A DNA stretch of 18,728 nucleotides from DASSBG01 sp965651365 (GTDB lineage Bacteria; Pseudomonadota; Gammaproteobacteria; Xanthomonadales; Rhodanobacteraceae), in contig CBFGSA010000051.1 of assembly GCA_965651365.1 (NCBI GenBank), forward strand, positions 1 to 18,728. The letters run 5' to 3'. Positions 7,258 to 14,059 of the stretch are shown one piece after another. The first letter of the stretch is position 1, and every line of letters starts with the position of its first letter. The notes beneath the pieces were generated by a model. The model worked only from the letters and a program-made list of their open reading frames with translations, made no database searches and was not told where the DNA came from. The translations under genes and the position numbers were made by a program.

Positions 7258-8128
7258 AGGTTTCGAGGTGGATGCTGCCGCCGCCATCGCCGATTTGAGT
7301 GGACAGCTCGTTGCCGGAACGGTGTTCGTGCCCGGAGGTCTTGCCCACGTCGCTGTTGATGTCGCCGCTGAAGGTACTCGCATTGATGCGGGCTGCCACC
7401 GATCTCGGCAGCGTCAGATTGACATCGCCGCTCATGCTGTCGACGCTGATCTTGCCTGACGCCGTGACGCCGCCGCGAATGTCCAGGTCGCCGGACACGG
7501 TGCTGGCATTGAGGCGCTCGAATGGGCCGCCGGCCACGCGGATGTCGCCGGATACGCTCTCCAGCTTGCCGTGGTCGCCGATCCGTCCGGCCTGCACGTC
7601 GCCACTGACGGAGTCGACGTCGATGCGTGTCATGTTGCCGGCCAGGCGCACATCACCGCTGACAGTATCGACATCGACCGCGGGACTGTCGACGGTGATC
7701 TCGATCCGGCCGCTGACCGAATCGACCGAGATCTTGCCGCCCTTGAGCTCGGTCAGTCGCGCGTTGGCGCTCACCACGTCGACATCCACGGCCGCAGCCG
7801 AGGGCACCATGACGTGCAGTGTGGTGGCCTTCATGTGGGTGTCATTGCCCCAGCTGAACCAGCCGCCGGACTTTTTGCTGGCCTCCACCTTGAGACTGAG
7901 CTTGTGGCTGTCGCCCTCGAACTTCAGTGGTTTCGCGCCCTCGCCCAGGCTGCCCGTCACCTTCACTTCGGGGCGATCCCAGCCGGTCACCGTGACCTCG
8001 CCAGACACATTGCTGATCGAGATCTGGCCGTTCGCATCGAGTGCGTGATTGAGCTTGATCGGCGTGCCGGCCTGGACCAGGCCAACGCCGGACAAAAGCA
8101 ATATGGGAAAAAGTATCGGGTATTTCAT
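7211..8128 (-). CDS. Exported DUF4097 repeat protein (predicted beta-helix)
   Basis: A 305-aa protein with a signal peptide (MKYPILFPILLLSGVGLVQA, cleavage near residue 20-21). The mature chain carries nine short repeats of the type hVDSVSGDVxh, each with [ST]-x-SG-[DER]-hydrophobic. This is the pattern of DUF4097/putative adhesin proteins, which are expected to fold as a beta-helix with one turn per repeat. The start at 8128 is chosen over the longer ORF because it gives a clean signal peptide and has GAGG about 8 nt upstream. It is third in a minus-strand operon after an ECF sigma factor and a membrane protein, 40 bp downstream of the latter. That context suggests an envelope-stress or surface role. 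The exact function of DUF4097 proteins is not settled. Confidence 0.9.
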   Translation of the reverse strand: MKYPILFPILLLSGVGLVQAGTPIKLNHALDANGQISISNVSGEVTVTGWDRPEVKVTGSLGEGAKPLKFEGDSHKLSLKVEASKKSGGWFSWGNDTHMKATTLHVMVPSAAAVDVDVVSANARLTELKGGKISVDSVSGRIEITVDSPAVDVDTVSGDVRLAGNMTRIDVDSVSGDVQAGRIGDHGKLESVSGDIRVAGGPFERLNASTVSGDLDIRGGVTASGKISVDSMSGDVNLTLPRSVAARINASTFSGDINSDVGKTSGHEHRSGNELSTQIGDGGGSIHLETFSGDLRIRVGSSASD

Positions 8129-8168
8129 GGCAGATTCCTCGCATTCCATTCGGTTGACGTGGTTGGTT

Positions 8169-8564
8169 TCATAGCTGCGCCAGTTGTTGCAGGCGCTGTT
8201 GCTGGCGCTCGGTACGGTCCAGCAGCGTGTGCAGGTATTGGGCTCTCGGAGTCTCGGCCAGCGCCAGGTTGAGTTGCTGGCGGGCGGCGGCAAGATCGAT
8301 CGCGGCGCCACTCAGGCGCGGATCCTGCGGTTTCCAGATGCGGGCCATCGAGGCGGGTCCGGGTCGTGACTTGAGCGTGTGCTGCTGACACAACAACAGA
8401 CCTGCGGCCAGGACGATGGCCGCCGCAATGGTCCAGGCCGGGTGCGGTGCGCGCTGGCCTGGTGCGCCTTGCAGTTGTGCGGCAATGCCGGGCCAGAGTT
8501 CGTGTGCCGGCTCGGTATCATCACGCAAGGCGCGCATCTGTCGCAGATAGTCGATTTGGTTCAT
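8169..8564 (-). CDS. Small membrane protein, probable anti-sigma factor
   Basis: A 131-aa protein with a short N-terminal cytoplasmic part (about residues 1-42, including an ELWPGIAAQL helix), one membrane helix (about 43-60) and a C-terminal charged helical part, presumably periplasmic, ending in a Gln-rich coiled-coil-like stretch (TERQQQRLQQLAQL). Its ATG overlaps the stop of the upstream ECF sigma gene by 4 bp (ATGA), the classic arrangement for a sigma factor and its membrane-bound antagonist. No zinc-binding HxxxCxxC motif is present, so it is not a ZAS-type anti-sigma. The role is inferred mainly from context and topology. Confidence 0.82.
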   Translation of the reverse strand: MNQIDYLRQMRALRDDTEPAHELWPGIAAQLQGAPGQRAPHPAWTIAAAIVLAAGLLLCQQHTLKSRPGPASMARIWKPQDPRLSGAAIDLAAARQQLNLALAETPRAQYLHTLLDRTERQQQRLQQLAQL

Positions 8565-9151
8565 GGGCTTTTACTCGGGTGTTCAAGCGCCTCGCGCAGC
8601 AGTTTGCGGGCGCGGTGCAGTTGTGCCTTGGATGTGCCGATCGCCGTGTCCAGCTCGCGGCTGATGTCCTGGTGGCGCCAGCCTTCCACGTCGTGCAGGA
8701 CCAATACGGCACGTGCACGGGGCGGCAGTTGCGCGATGGCGGCTTCCAGTTCGGCGCGTTCGGCGGCGCAGAATGGTGTCTGGCCCTCGGCTTCCGGTTC
8801 CAGTTCCAGTGGCTGGCCCAGTGGATCGGACTTGCCGGCGCGTAAGGCGAACAGGGCGCAGTTCACCGCCAGTCGGTACAGCCAGGTTCCGAAGCTGGCC
8901 TGCTGGCGAAAGCTGTCCAGTTTGCGCCAGGCCTGCACGAAGGCGTCCTGCACAAGATCCTCGGCGCGTGCGTGGTCGAAACCGACCAGGCGCAGGATCA
9001 CGCCGTGCACGCGCCCGACATGGCGTCGGTACAAGTGCTCGAAACTGGCGCTGTCGCCGCGGCGGGCAAGGCGCACCAGCTCGGCGTCATCCGGGTCGCT
9101 GTTCAGCGCAACGGGCATTGTCGAATCGGCGGTAGCGAGGCAGGCGTCCAT
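8561..9151 (-). CDS. ECF RNA polymerase sigma factor (RpoE type)
   Basis: A 196-aa sigma factor with region 2 at about 36-102 (FEHLYRRHVGRVHGV, AEDLVQDAFVQAWRKLDSFR, SFGTWLYRLAVN) and region 4 at about 131-186 (LPPRARAVLVLHDVEGWRHQDISRELDTAIGTSKAQLHRARKLLRE). There is no region 1 or 3, as expected for the ECF class. It would direct RNA polymerase to its own operon and other targets, probably under control of the membrane protein encoded next. Met12 (9118) is an alternative start; neither start has a good Shine-Dalgarno. No clear self-promoter was found in the upstream 177 bp, which is mostly repeats. Confidence 0.94.
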   Translation of the reverse strand: MDACLATADSTMPVALNSDPDDAELVRLARRGDSASFEHLYRRHVGRVHGVILRLVGFDHARAEDLVQDAFVQAWRKLDSFRQQASFGTWLYRLAVNCALFALRAGKSDPLGQPLELEPEAEGQTPFCAAERAELEAAIAQLPPRARAVLVLHDVEGWRHQDISRELDTAIGTSKAQLHRARKLLREALEHPSKSP

Positions 9152-9202
9152 CTTGCCAGCTTGGATGCCTGTTGCGACGAATGGGTTTGAACGGTGGTGG
9201 CC

Positions 9203-9230
9203 GAGAATCGGGAATCGGGATTCGGGATTC
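9203..9230. repeat. Heptamer array, four 7-bp units
   Basis: Four contiguous, perfectly phased units: GAGAATC, GGGAATC, GGGATTC, GGGATTC. It ends 2 bp before the left REP head. The units differ by single bases from those at 17747-17809. Confidence 0.85.
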
Positions 9231-9232
9231 GC

Positions 9233-9319
9233 GTAGGGCGGGAGGAGCGCGCAGTTGCGTATTCCGCCACAGGCATGCGACTGACAACGGCGGGATTTGC
9301 TTCGCTGCTCCCGCCCTAC
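9233..9319. repeat. REP doublet (BIME-like), GTAG heads outward
   Basis: The ends are a perfect 12-bp inverted repeat: GTAGGGCGGGAG (9233-9244) and CTCCCGCCCTAC (9308-9319), continuing as AGCG-x-GCA on both sides. Each half is itself a hairpin of the form GGCGG(G)A...T(C)CCGCC. A GTAG head followed by a GC-rich palindrome is the hallmark of REPs mobilised by RAYT transposases in Pseudomonas and Stenotrophomonas; two in opposite orientation make a BIME. The right end is 9 bp after the pckG stop. No RAYT gene is in the window. Confidence 0.85.
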
Positions 9320-9328
9320 TTCTGCCGC

Positions 9329-11083
9329 TCAGCCATTGGCCAGCTCCGCGGCAACGCGGTTCCGCTCGGCGCGCAGGCGGCCAGGCAGGCGCTCGCCGTA
9401 GCTCTCCAGGTATTTGCCGATGTCGTCAAGTTCCTGGCACCAGCCGTCGCGATCGACATCCAGCAGGGTTTCGATGGTGTCAGGGCCAATGGCCAGGCCT
9501 TCGGAATTGATTTCGGCGGCCTTCGGCACGATGCCGACGGGGGTCTGGCGGCCTTCGGCATCGCCCTCGATGCGCTTGATCATCCACTCCAGCACGCGCA
9601 GGTTGTCGCCGAAGCCGGGCCAGATGAACCTGCCGTTGTCGTCCTTGCGGAACCAGTTGACGTGGAAGATTTTCGGCAACTTCAGATCGGGCCGATCGAA
9701 GCTCAGCCAGTGCGCAAAATAGTCGCCGTAGTTGTAGCCGCAGAACGGCTTCATCGCCATCGGATCGCGGCGGATATGGGTGCCCACGTCGGTGGCGGCA
9801 GCGGTGGCCTCGGAGGCCATCGAGGCGCCCATCAGCACGCCGTGCGTCCAGTCGCGCGCTTCCACCACCAGCGGCACCAGCGCGGAACGGCGCCCGCCGA
9901 ACACGATCGCCGAGATCGGCACGCCTTGCGTGGCCTCGGCCTTTTCCGACCAGCTCGGGCACTGGCTGGCGCGCACGGTGAAGCGCGAATTGGGGTGCGC
10001 CGCCGGACCGTTGCCAGGCGCATAGTCGCGGCCCTGCCAGTCCTTGACCGGCTTGCCTTCGCTCATGCCTTCCCACCAGGGCTGGTTGTCGGCGGTGACG
10101 GCGACATTGGTGAAGATCGCGTCGTGGCCAAGCATGGCCAGGGCGTTGGGATTGGTCTTTTCGCTGGTGCCGGGCGCGACACCGAAATAGCCGGCCTCGG
10201 GGTTGATCGCCCACAGGCGTCCATCCTCGCCCGGCGTCATCCAGCAGATGTCGTCGCCCACGGTCCACACCTTCCAGCCGTCGCGACGGTAGCCTTCGGG
10301 CGGAATCAGCATCGACAGATTGGTCTTGCCGCAGGCCGAGGGGAAGGCGGCGGCGATGTAGTGCGTGTTGCCTTGCGGGTTTTGGATGCCGACGATCAGC
10401 ATGTGCTCGGCCAGCCAGCCCTCGTCGCGGGCCTGGTTGCTGGCGATGCGCAGGGCATGGCATTTCTTGCCCAGCAGCGCATTGCCGCCGTAACCCGAAC
10501 CGTAGGACTTGATCAGGCGCTCGGCCGGGAAATGCATGATCCAGCGCCGCTCGGGATCGAGCTCGCCGGTCGAGTGCAGACCACGGACGAAGTGGCCCTC
10601 GCGCTCGATCCGCTCCAGTGCCGGCGCGCCCATGCGCGTCATCAGCGCCATGTTGGCGGCCACGTAGGGGCTGTCGGTGATCTCCACCCCGCAACGCGAC
10701 AGCGGCGAGTCGATCGGACCCATGCAATAGGGAATCACGTACATCGTGCGGCCGGCCATGCAGCCGGCAAACAGCGCGTCGATCTTCTCGTGCGCCTCCT
10801 CGGGCGCCATCCAGTGATTGTTGGGCCCGGCGTCCTCGCGCTCGGGGTGGCAGACCAGGGTGAGCTTTTCGACCCGCGCCACGTCCTTCGGATCGGAGCG
10901 ATGCAGATAGCAGTCCGGGTGCGTCGCCGGATTGAGCTGGATCAAATCGCCCGAGTCCAGCATCAACTCGACCAGCGCCTCGTATTCGGCCTTCGAGCCA
11001 TCGCACCAGTGGATGCGCCCGGCTTGGGTCAGGCGGGCGGCCTCATCGACCCACTGATTGAGAGAATCCAGCTTGCTGCTCAC
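9329..11083 (-). CDS. pckG: Phosphoenolpyruvate carboxykinase (GTP)
   Basis: A 584-aa cytosolic enzyme converting oxaloacetate plus GTP to phosphoenolpyruvate, CO2 and GDP, the entry step of gluconeogenesis. GTP-class signatures: PYCMGPIDSPLSRCGVEITDSPYV (118-141), the P-loop FPSACGKTNLSM (247-258) with catalytic Cys251, and VGDDICWM (275-282) with metal-binding Asp residues. Length fits the family (about 590-620 aa), and ATP-type PckA motifs are absent. I place the start at GTG 11083 (giving MSSKLDSLNQW), with AGGA about 7 nt upstream; an upstream ATG at 11146 would add 21 residues atypical for the family. It is a single-gene unit with a REP doublet directly after its stop, and a natural partner of the fatty-acid genes downstream in the window. 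Confidence 0.97.
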   Translation of the reverse strand: MSSKLDSLNQWVDEAARLTQAGRIHWCDGSKAEYEALVELMLDSGDLIQLNPATHPDCYLHRSDPKDVARVEKLTLVCHPEREDAGPNNHWMAPEEAHEKIDALFAGCMAGRTMYVIPYCMGPIDSPLSRCGVEITDSPYVAANMALMTRMGAPALERIEREGHFVRGLHSTGELDPERRWIMHFPAERLIKSYGSGYGGNALLGKKCHALRIASNQARDEGWLAEHMLIVGIQNPQGNTHYIAAAFPSACGKTNLSMLIPPEGYRRDGWKVWTVGDDICWMTPGEDGRLWAINPEAGYFGVAPGTSEKTNPNALAMLGHDAIFTNVAVTADNQPWWEGMSEGKPVKDWQGRDYAPGNGPAAHPNSRFTVRASQCPSWSEKAEATQGVPISAIVFGGRRSALVPLVVEARDWTHGVLMGASMASEATAAATDVGTHIRRDPMAMKPFCGYNYGDYFAHWLSFDRPDLKLPKIFHVNWFRKDDNGRFIWPGFGDNLRVLEWMIKRIEGDAEGRQTPVGIVPKAAEINSEGLAIGPDTIETLLDVDRDGWCQELDDIGKYLESYGERLPGRLRAERNRVAAELANG

Positions 11084-11226
11084 TGCGTTGTCCTGTGCAA
11101 AGGCGGGGATGAGGGCGAAGGTAGTCGGCGGGCAGGGGCTTTGCAAGTTTTGCCAGCGAGGCGGGAGTGGGAAGTCGGGGTCGGCTAAACTGTGCCGCAG
11201 TCAAGCGGAGTCTTCTGGCGCAGGCA

Positions 11227-12264
11227 ATGAAACGCTTCGGACGGGCAGGAATGGTGGCAGGACTGTTGTGCGTGGTTGCTGTGGCTGCGGTGTTTGTTGT
11301 GGCCGAGTCGGGCCTGCCGGACTCGCTGTTGCCGGACCAGCAACACGCCAGAACCCAATCCACCGAGCGGCGGCTGGCCGCTGGAGATGTCCAGTCGCCG
11401 ATTGCGGCCAGTAGTCTGGCCTTGTCCAGCCTCTGGCCCGGCACTCCTGCCCGCTCTGCTCGGCATTCTCCAGCAAAGGCGGGTACCAAGGTTCCGAACC
11501 CTCCCGCAGACAAACCGTGGGCCGCGACTTACAGGCTGCTTGAACCGCTGGCAAAGGACGGCAGTGTGGCCGCGGCCAGGCGGTTGTATGAGGATACCTG
11601 CCGTTGTCTGAAGTATCATGCGCTGCCGACGATCATCACCGGCGAAACGGCGAGCTTCCAGGTCCCGGGCGCGTCATCCAGTGCCGCAGCGGCGGCCTAT
11701 GCATCCAGACTCGATCGGCTGTCAGAAGATGCAAGGCAGTTGACTGCGATGTGCAAATCAACCGACTCTTCGACGCTGAAGCAGGCCTTGCCCCGCGTTC
11801 TGGAGAATGCCGCGGTGCTTGGTGTTCCGGGCGCGGGAACCTGCTACGTGTCAGGGCAACTGTTTGGCTACAGCCAGTCTCCGGAAGGCCAGGCATTCAA
11901 ACCGGAATACCGCCGGGTTGCCGGGCAGATCATCCGCGCGTCCCTCGCACGCGGCAACTGGCGCATGCTGCATCTGCTTACGCATGCCGCCGACGAGAAG
12001 AGTCGTTTCGCGTCGTCCTGGGTGCTGCCCTTGCTTGGCAATGATCCGAAGGTGTTGTACGGATTGAACCGGCTGGAGCTAATGGGCGCGACCGGAGACG
12101 AAGCCAGCGAGATCCAGTCCAGGCTTGTGGAGATCGCCGCCCGTGCGGGCCTGTCACAGCAGGATGTCGCCTACCTGGATCAATGGGCAGAGCAGATGTA
12201 CGCGAAGTATTTCAGGGACAAGCCACGGGAAGGCGTGTCTGGCGGTGCCTGCCAGGTCCAATAG
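11227..12264 (+). CDS. Membrane-anchored or secreted protein of unknown function
   Basis: A 345-aa protein beginning with a short basic N-terminus and one hydrophobic segment (about residues 8-26), which could be a signal peptide or anchor. A Pro/Ala/Ser-rich linker follows (about 30-95), then a mainly helical domain (for example RLLEPLAKDGSVAAARRLYEDTCRCLKYH and RVAGQIIRASLARGNWRMLHLLTHAADEKS). The helical part resembles Sel1/TPR-like scaffolds in texture, but no clear repeat period was found. Cysteines occur in CRC, MCK, TCY and ACQ contexts and could form disulphides in the periplasm. The start at 11227 is preferred over the longer frame because the hydrophobic leader follows at once; the Shine-Dalgarno is weak. 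It is divergent from pckG and convergent with tetR. Family not recognised. Confidence 0.8.
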   Translation: MKRFGRAGMVAGLLCVVAVAAVFVVAESGLPDSLLPDQQHARTQSTERRLAAGDVQSPIAASSLALSSLWPGTPARSARHSPAKAGTKVPNPPADKPWAATYRLLEPLAKDGSVAAARRLYEDTCRCLKYHALPTIITGETASFQVPGASSSAAAAAYASRLDRLSEDARQLTAMCKSTDSSTLKQALPRVLENAAVLGVPGAGTCYVSGQLFGYSQSPEGQAFKPEYRRVAGQIIRASLARGNWRMLHLLTHAADEKSRFASSWVLPLLGNDPKVLYGLNRLELMGATGDEASEIQSRLVEIAARAGLSQQDVAYLDQWAEQMYAKYFRDKPREGVSGGACQVQ

Positions 12265-12462
12265 AATCTCGCGACTCGCTCGGCTGCGTTCAGCAACACA
12301 CCACGCCCGCGCTCTGCGCACCGAGCCCCGGCGCGGATACTGAAGTCAGTGGCAAGCAACCATCCAGGGTGGGCAGTGTCCGGCCCGGCCATCGTGGCCG
12401 GTCGTTCGCCGACTGCGAACCGCCCCCGGCAGCTCGGTCCGGCTCACCCCGAATCCCGGCTC
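12265..12462. other. Convergent intergenic region with structured repeat
   Basis: The 198-bp gap between the 11227 gene and tetR, which face each other. It contains a small inverted repeat ACTGA-AG-TCAGT (12339-12350), copy B of the structured repeat (12352-12448) and two degenerate heptamer units (CGAATCC, CGGCTCT) up to the tetR stop. Just after the + strand stop the sequence GAATCTCGCGACTCGCTCGG may be decayed heptamers. Confidence 0.6.
12352..12448 (-). repeat. Gene-end structured repeat, copy B
   Basis: It aligns over its whole 97 bp with copy C (18526-18620). Both ends and the GTTCGC-CGACT-GCGAAC hairpin are unchanged. The other two hairpins differ: the first is CCGGCC-ATCGT-GGCCGG, where changes on both arms keep pairing, and the last (GAACCGCC...GGCAGCTC) has two mismatches. 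It begins 14 bp after the tetR stop, in the same orientation relative to that gene as the other copies. Confidence 0.85.
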
Positions 12463-13038
12463 TCAAGGCACCAACGTGGCAATCAGGTGCCCGACGTATT
12501 CGTCGTAGTCCTCGTGGCTGATGCGTTCGCGGCCGAAGACCAGGTTCATCTGCATGAAGCCGAGGTAGGCGGCGTAGGCCAGGCGGGCGCTGTTTCTGGC
12601 CTCGATCGGGCTTTGGCCGATCTGGCCGTAGGCTTCGCCCAGCAGGGCCAGGTGGCGCTGGGCGGCGCGTTCGACCGCATCGCGCACACGTGGCAGATCC
12701 AGCGCCTTGAGCAGGGCCGCGTGCACGCGGTGCGACTGCACCTCGGCGGCGACGCGCTGGAACAACTGGCGCAGGCGCTCGCGCGGGTCGGCAATCGAGC
12801 CCAGGGATTCCAGCAAATCCTGCTCGCCATGCTGGCGCCAACGTTCGAGCACGGCATCGATCAGGGCGTTGCGGCTGCGGAAATGCCAGTAGAAGCTGCC
12901 CTTGGTTACGCCCAGGCGCTGCGCCAGCGGCTCGATCGCGAGCTTGCTCAGGCCTTCTTCGGCGACCAGTTGCAGGGCGGCATCGACCCAGTCGTCGGCA
13001 CTCAGGCGTTCACGCGAGGTGTTTGCAGGCTGTTGCAT
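12463..13038 (-). CDS. TetR-family transcriptional regulator
   Basis: A 191-aa regulator. The N-terminal helix-turn-helix is clear at about 34-57 (AIEPLAQRLGVTKGSFYWHFRSRNAL), with the YWHF signature of the family; the rest is a helical ligand-binding/dimer domain. It is divergent from the hydrolase-fadE operon across 113 bp. By the usual TetR logic it probably represses that operon and itself, releasing on binding an acyl-CoA or related ligand (inference). A PsrA/FadR-like function is possible, but the palindrome present differs from the PsrA site as I know it. A sigma-70 promoter places transcription start at the ATG itself, and there is no Shine-Dalgarno, so the mRNA may be leaderless. Confidence 0.94.
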   Translation of the reverse strand: MQQPANTSRERLSADDWVDAALQLVAEEGLSKLAIEPLAQRLGVTKGSFYWHFRSRNALIDAVLERWRQHGEQDLLESLGSIADPRERLRQLFQRVAAEVQSHRVHAALLKALDLPRVRDAVERAAQRHLALLGEAYGQIGQSPIEARNSARLAYAAYLGFMQMNLVFGRERISHEDYDEYVGHLIATLVP

Positions 13039-13044
13039 CGGAGG

Positions 13045-13073
13045 ATGATACCGTTATTTCCCGGTTCCGCCAA
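13045..13073 (-). promoter_or_regulatory. Promoter of the tetR gene, predicted leaderless
   Basis: On the minus strand TTGGCG (-35, + strand 13068-13073) and TATCAT (-10, 13045-13050, 5 of 6) are 17 bp apart. Only 6 nt separate the -10 box from the A of the tetR ATG, so transcription should start at or next to the start codon. Confidence 0.55.
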
Positions 13074-13083
13074 AACATGTTTT
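13072..13083. promoter_or_regulatory. 12-bp perfect palindrome, candidate operator
   Basis: AAAACATGTTTT is fully self-complementary and touches the -35 box of the tetR promoter. It could be a site for TetR itself or another regulator. It does not resemble the palindrome at 13138-13155, so two different proteins may bind this region. Confidence 0.4.
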
Positions 13084-13115
13084 CAAATCAGTGTGATGGC
13101 ACATACGCCAAGGTA

Positions 13116-13144
13116 TTGACAAGCGGGCCTTTCCTTACCATACT
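13116..13144 (+). promoter_or_regulatory. Sigma-70 promoter of the hydrolase-fadE operon
   Basis: A perfect TTGACA (13116-13121), an ideal 17-bp spacer and CATACT (13139-13144, 4 of 6). Seven bases separate it from ATG 13152, so the transcript may start at that codon. Confidence 0.65.
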
Positions 13145-13155
13145 CTAAAGTATGG
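13138..13155. promoter_or_regulatory. 18-bp operator-like palindrome over the operon -10 box
   Basis: CCATACTCTAAAGTATGG has 7-bp perfect arms (CCATACT/AGTATGG) and a 4-bp centre. It covers the -10 box and the first codon of the operon, the ideal place for steric repression. The size and symmetry fit a TetR-family dimer, and the tetR gene is next door. Confidence 0.65.
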
Positions 13156-14048
13156 AAGCATGTGTGCGAATGCCGGTGGTGCAGGACAAGCTGCCTTCAA
13201 TCGACGGCTTGCCGCTGGCCATGGAAATCCACGGGCCGGCCGACGGGCCGTGCCTGGTGTTTTCGCATGGTTTCGGCCAGACCCGCGGTAGCTGGTGGGC
13301 CACGGCCGGGCGCCTGGCGATGCATGGCTGGCGCTCGACCCTGTTTGATGCACGCGGCCACGGCGACAGCGGTCGCCAGGCTGATGGTGACTATGTGCTG
13401 GATGACCTGGTGGCTGATCTGGCGGCGGTAGTGCGGACGCAACCATCCCCGCCGGTCCTGGTCGGTGCCTCCATGGGCGGGCTGGTCAACATGGTGGCGC
13501 TGGGGGAGCAAGCGCTACCTCCCTGCCGCGCCCTGGTGCTGGTGGACATCACGCCGCGCTGGGAAACGGCCGGGGTGGATCGCATTCTGGGCTTCATGCG
13601 CGCCTTTCCGCATGGCTTTGCCAGTCTGGACGATGCCGCGTCGGCCGTCGCGGCCTATCTGCCGCAGCGTGCCCGGCGCAAGAGTGAAGGCCAGCTCAAG
13701 GCGCTGTTGCGCCAGAGCGCCGATGGCCGCTGGCGCTGGCATTGGGATCCGGCCATGCTCGATTCAGTCGCCGAGCGGCATGCTGACTACCAGCCGCGCC
13801 TGATGGCGGCGGCGGGGCGCATCAAGCTGCCGACGCTGCTGCTGTCCGGCGGTCGCAGTGATGTGGTATCCAGTGAGACGGTGGAGGAGTTTCGTCGTCT
13901 GGTACCGCACGCCACGCACGTCGAACTGCCCCGTGCCACCCACACCCTGGCGGGTGACGACAACGACGCCTTTGCCCGCGAAGTGGAACGTTTTCTGGAC
14001 AGCTTGCCGGCAGCCGCTGGTCAGGCTTCTGCAATGAATCATCGATGA
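13152..14048 (+). CDS. Alpha/beta hydrolase
   Basis: A 298-aa alpha/beta-fold hydrolase with oxyanion-loop SHGFGQ (38-43), nucleophile elbow GASMGG (105-110) with Ser107, acid Asp237 in GGRSDVV and His264 in ATHTLAG. The substrate is unknown; an esterase or acyl-thioesterase role would fit the fadE partner, whose start lies 11 bp downstream with its Shine-Dalgarno overlapping this stop. Start: ATG 13152 is inside the operator palindrome, leaderless if used. ATG 13170 (giving MPVVQDKLPSIDG) has GGAAG 11 nt upstream and would shorten the protein by six residues without loss of the fold. Cytoplasmic; no signal peptide. Confidence 0.93.
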   Translation: MEACVRMPVVQDKLPSIDGLPLAMEIHGPADGPCLVFSHGFGQTRGSWWATAGRLAMHGWRSTLFDARGHGDSGRQADGDYVLDDLVADLAAVVRTQPSPPVLVGASMGGLVNMVALGEQALPPCRALVLVDITPRWETAGVDRILGFMRAFPHGFASLDDAASAVAAYLPQRARRKSEGQLKALLRQSADGRWRWHWDPAMLDSVAERHADYQPRLMAAAGRIKLPTLLLSGGRSDVVSSETVEEFRRLVPHATHVELPRATHTLAGDDNDAFAREVERFLDSLPAAAGQASAMNHR

Positions 14049-14059
14049 GGTATTGACCC

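Larger units (their letters stand above)
9152..9328. other. Intergenic region made mostly of repeats
   Basis: The 177-bp gap between pckG and the ECF sigma gene (both minus) contains a four-unit heptamer array (9203-9230) and a REP doublet (9233-9319). Only about 50 bp next to the sigma gene start is unique sequence, leaving little room for a promoter. Confidence 0.7.

Noticed and set aside
9233..9319. Intrinsic terminator of pckG
   Set aside because: The hairpins are GC-rich but no T-run follows on the minus strand; the GTAG heads and mirrored halves fit a REP doublet better.
9194..11188. 664-codon open frame antisense to pckG
   Set aside because: Same cause; pckG on the minus strand is unambiguous, and this frame also runs through REP and heptamer DNA.
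12290..12841. 183-codon ORF on the minus strand overlapping tetR
   Set aside because: It is an alternate frame of tetR running on into the structured repeat; the TetR frame has a clear helix-turn-helix.
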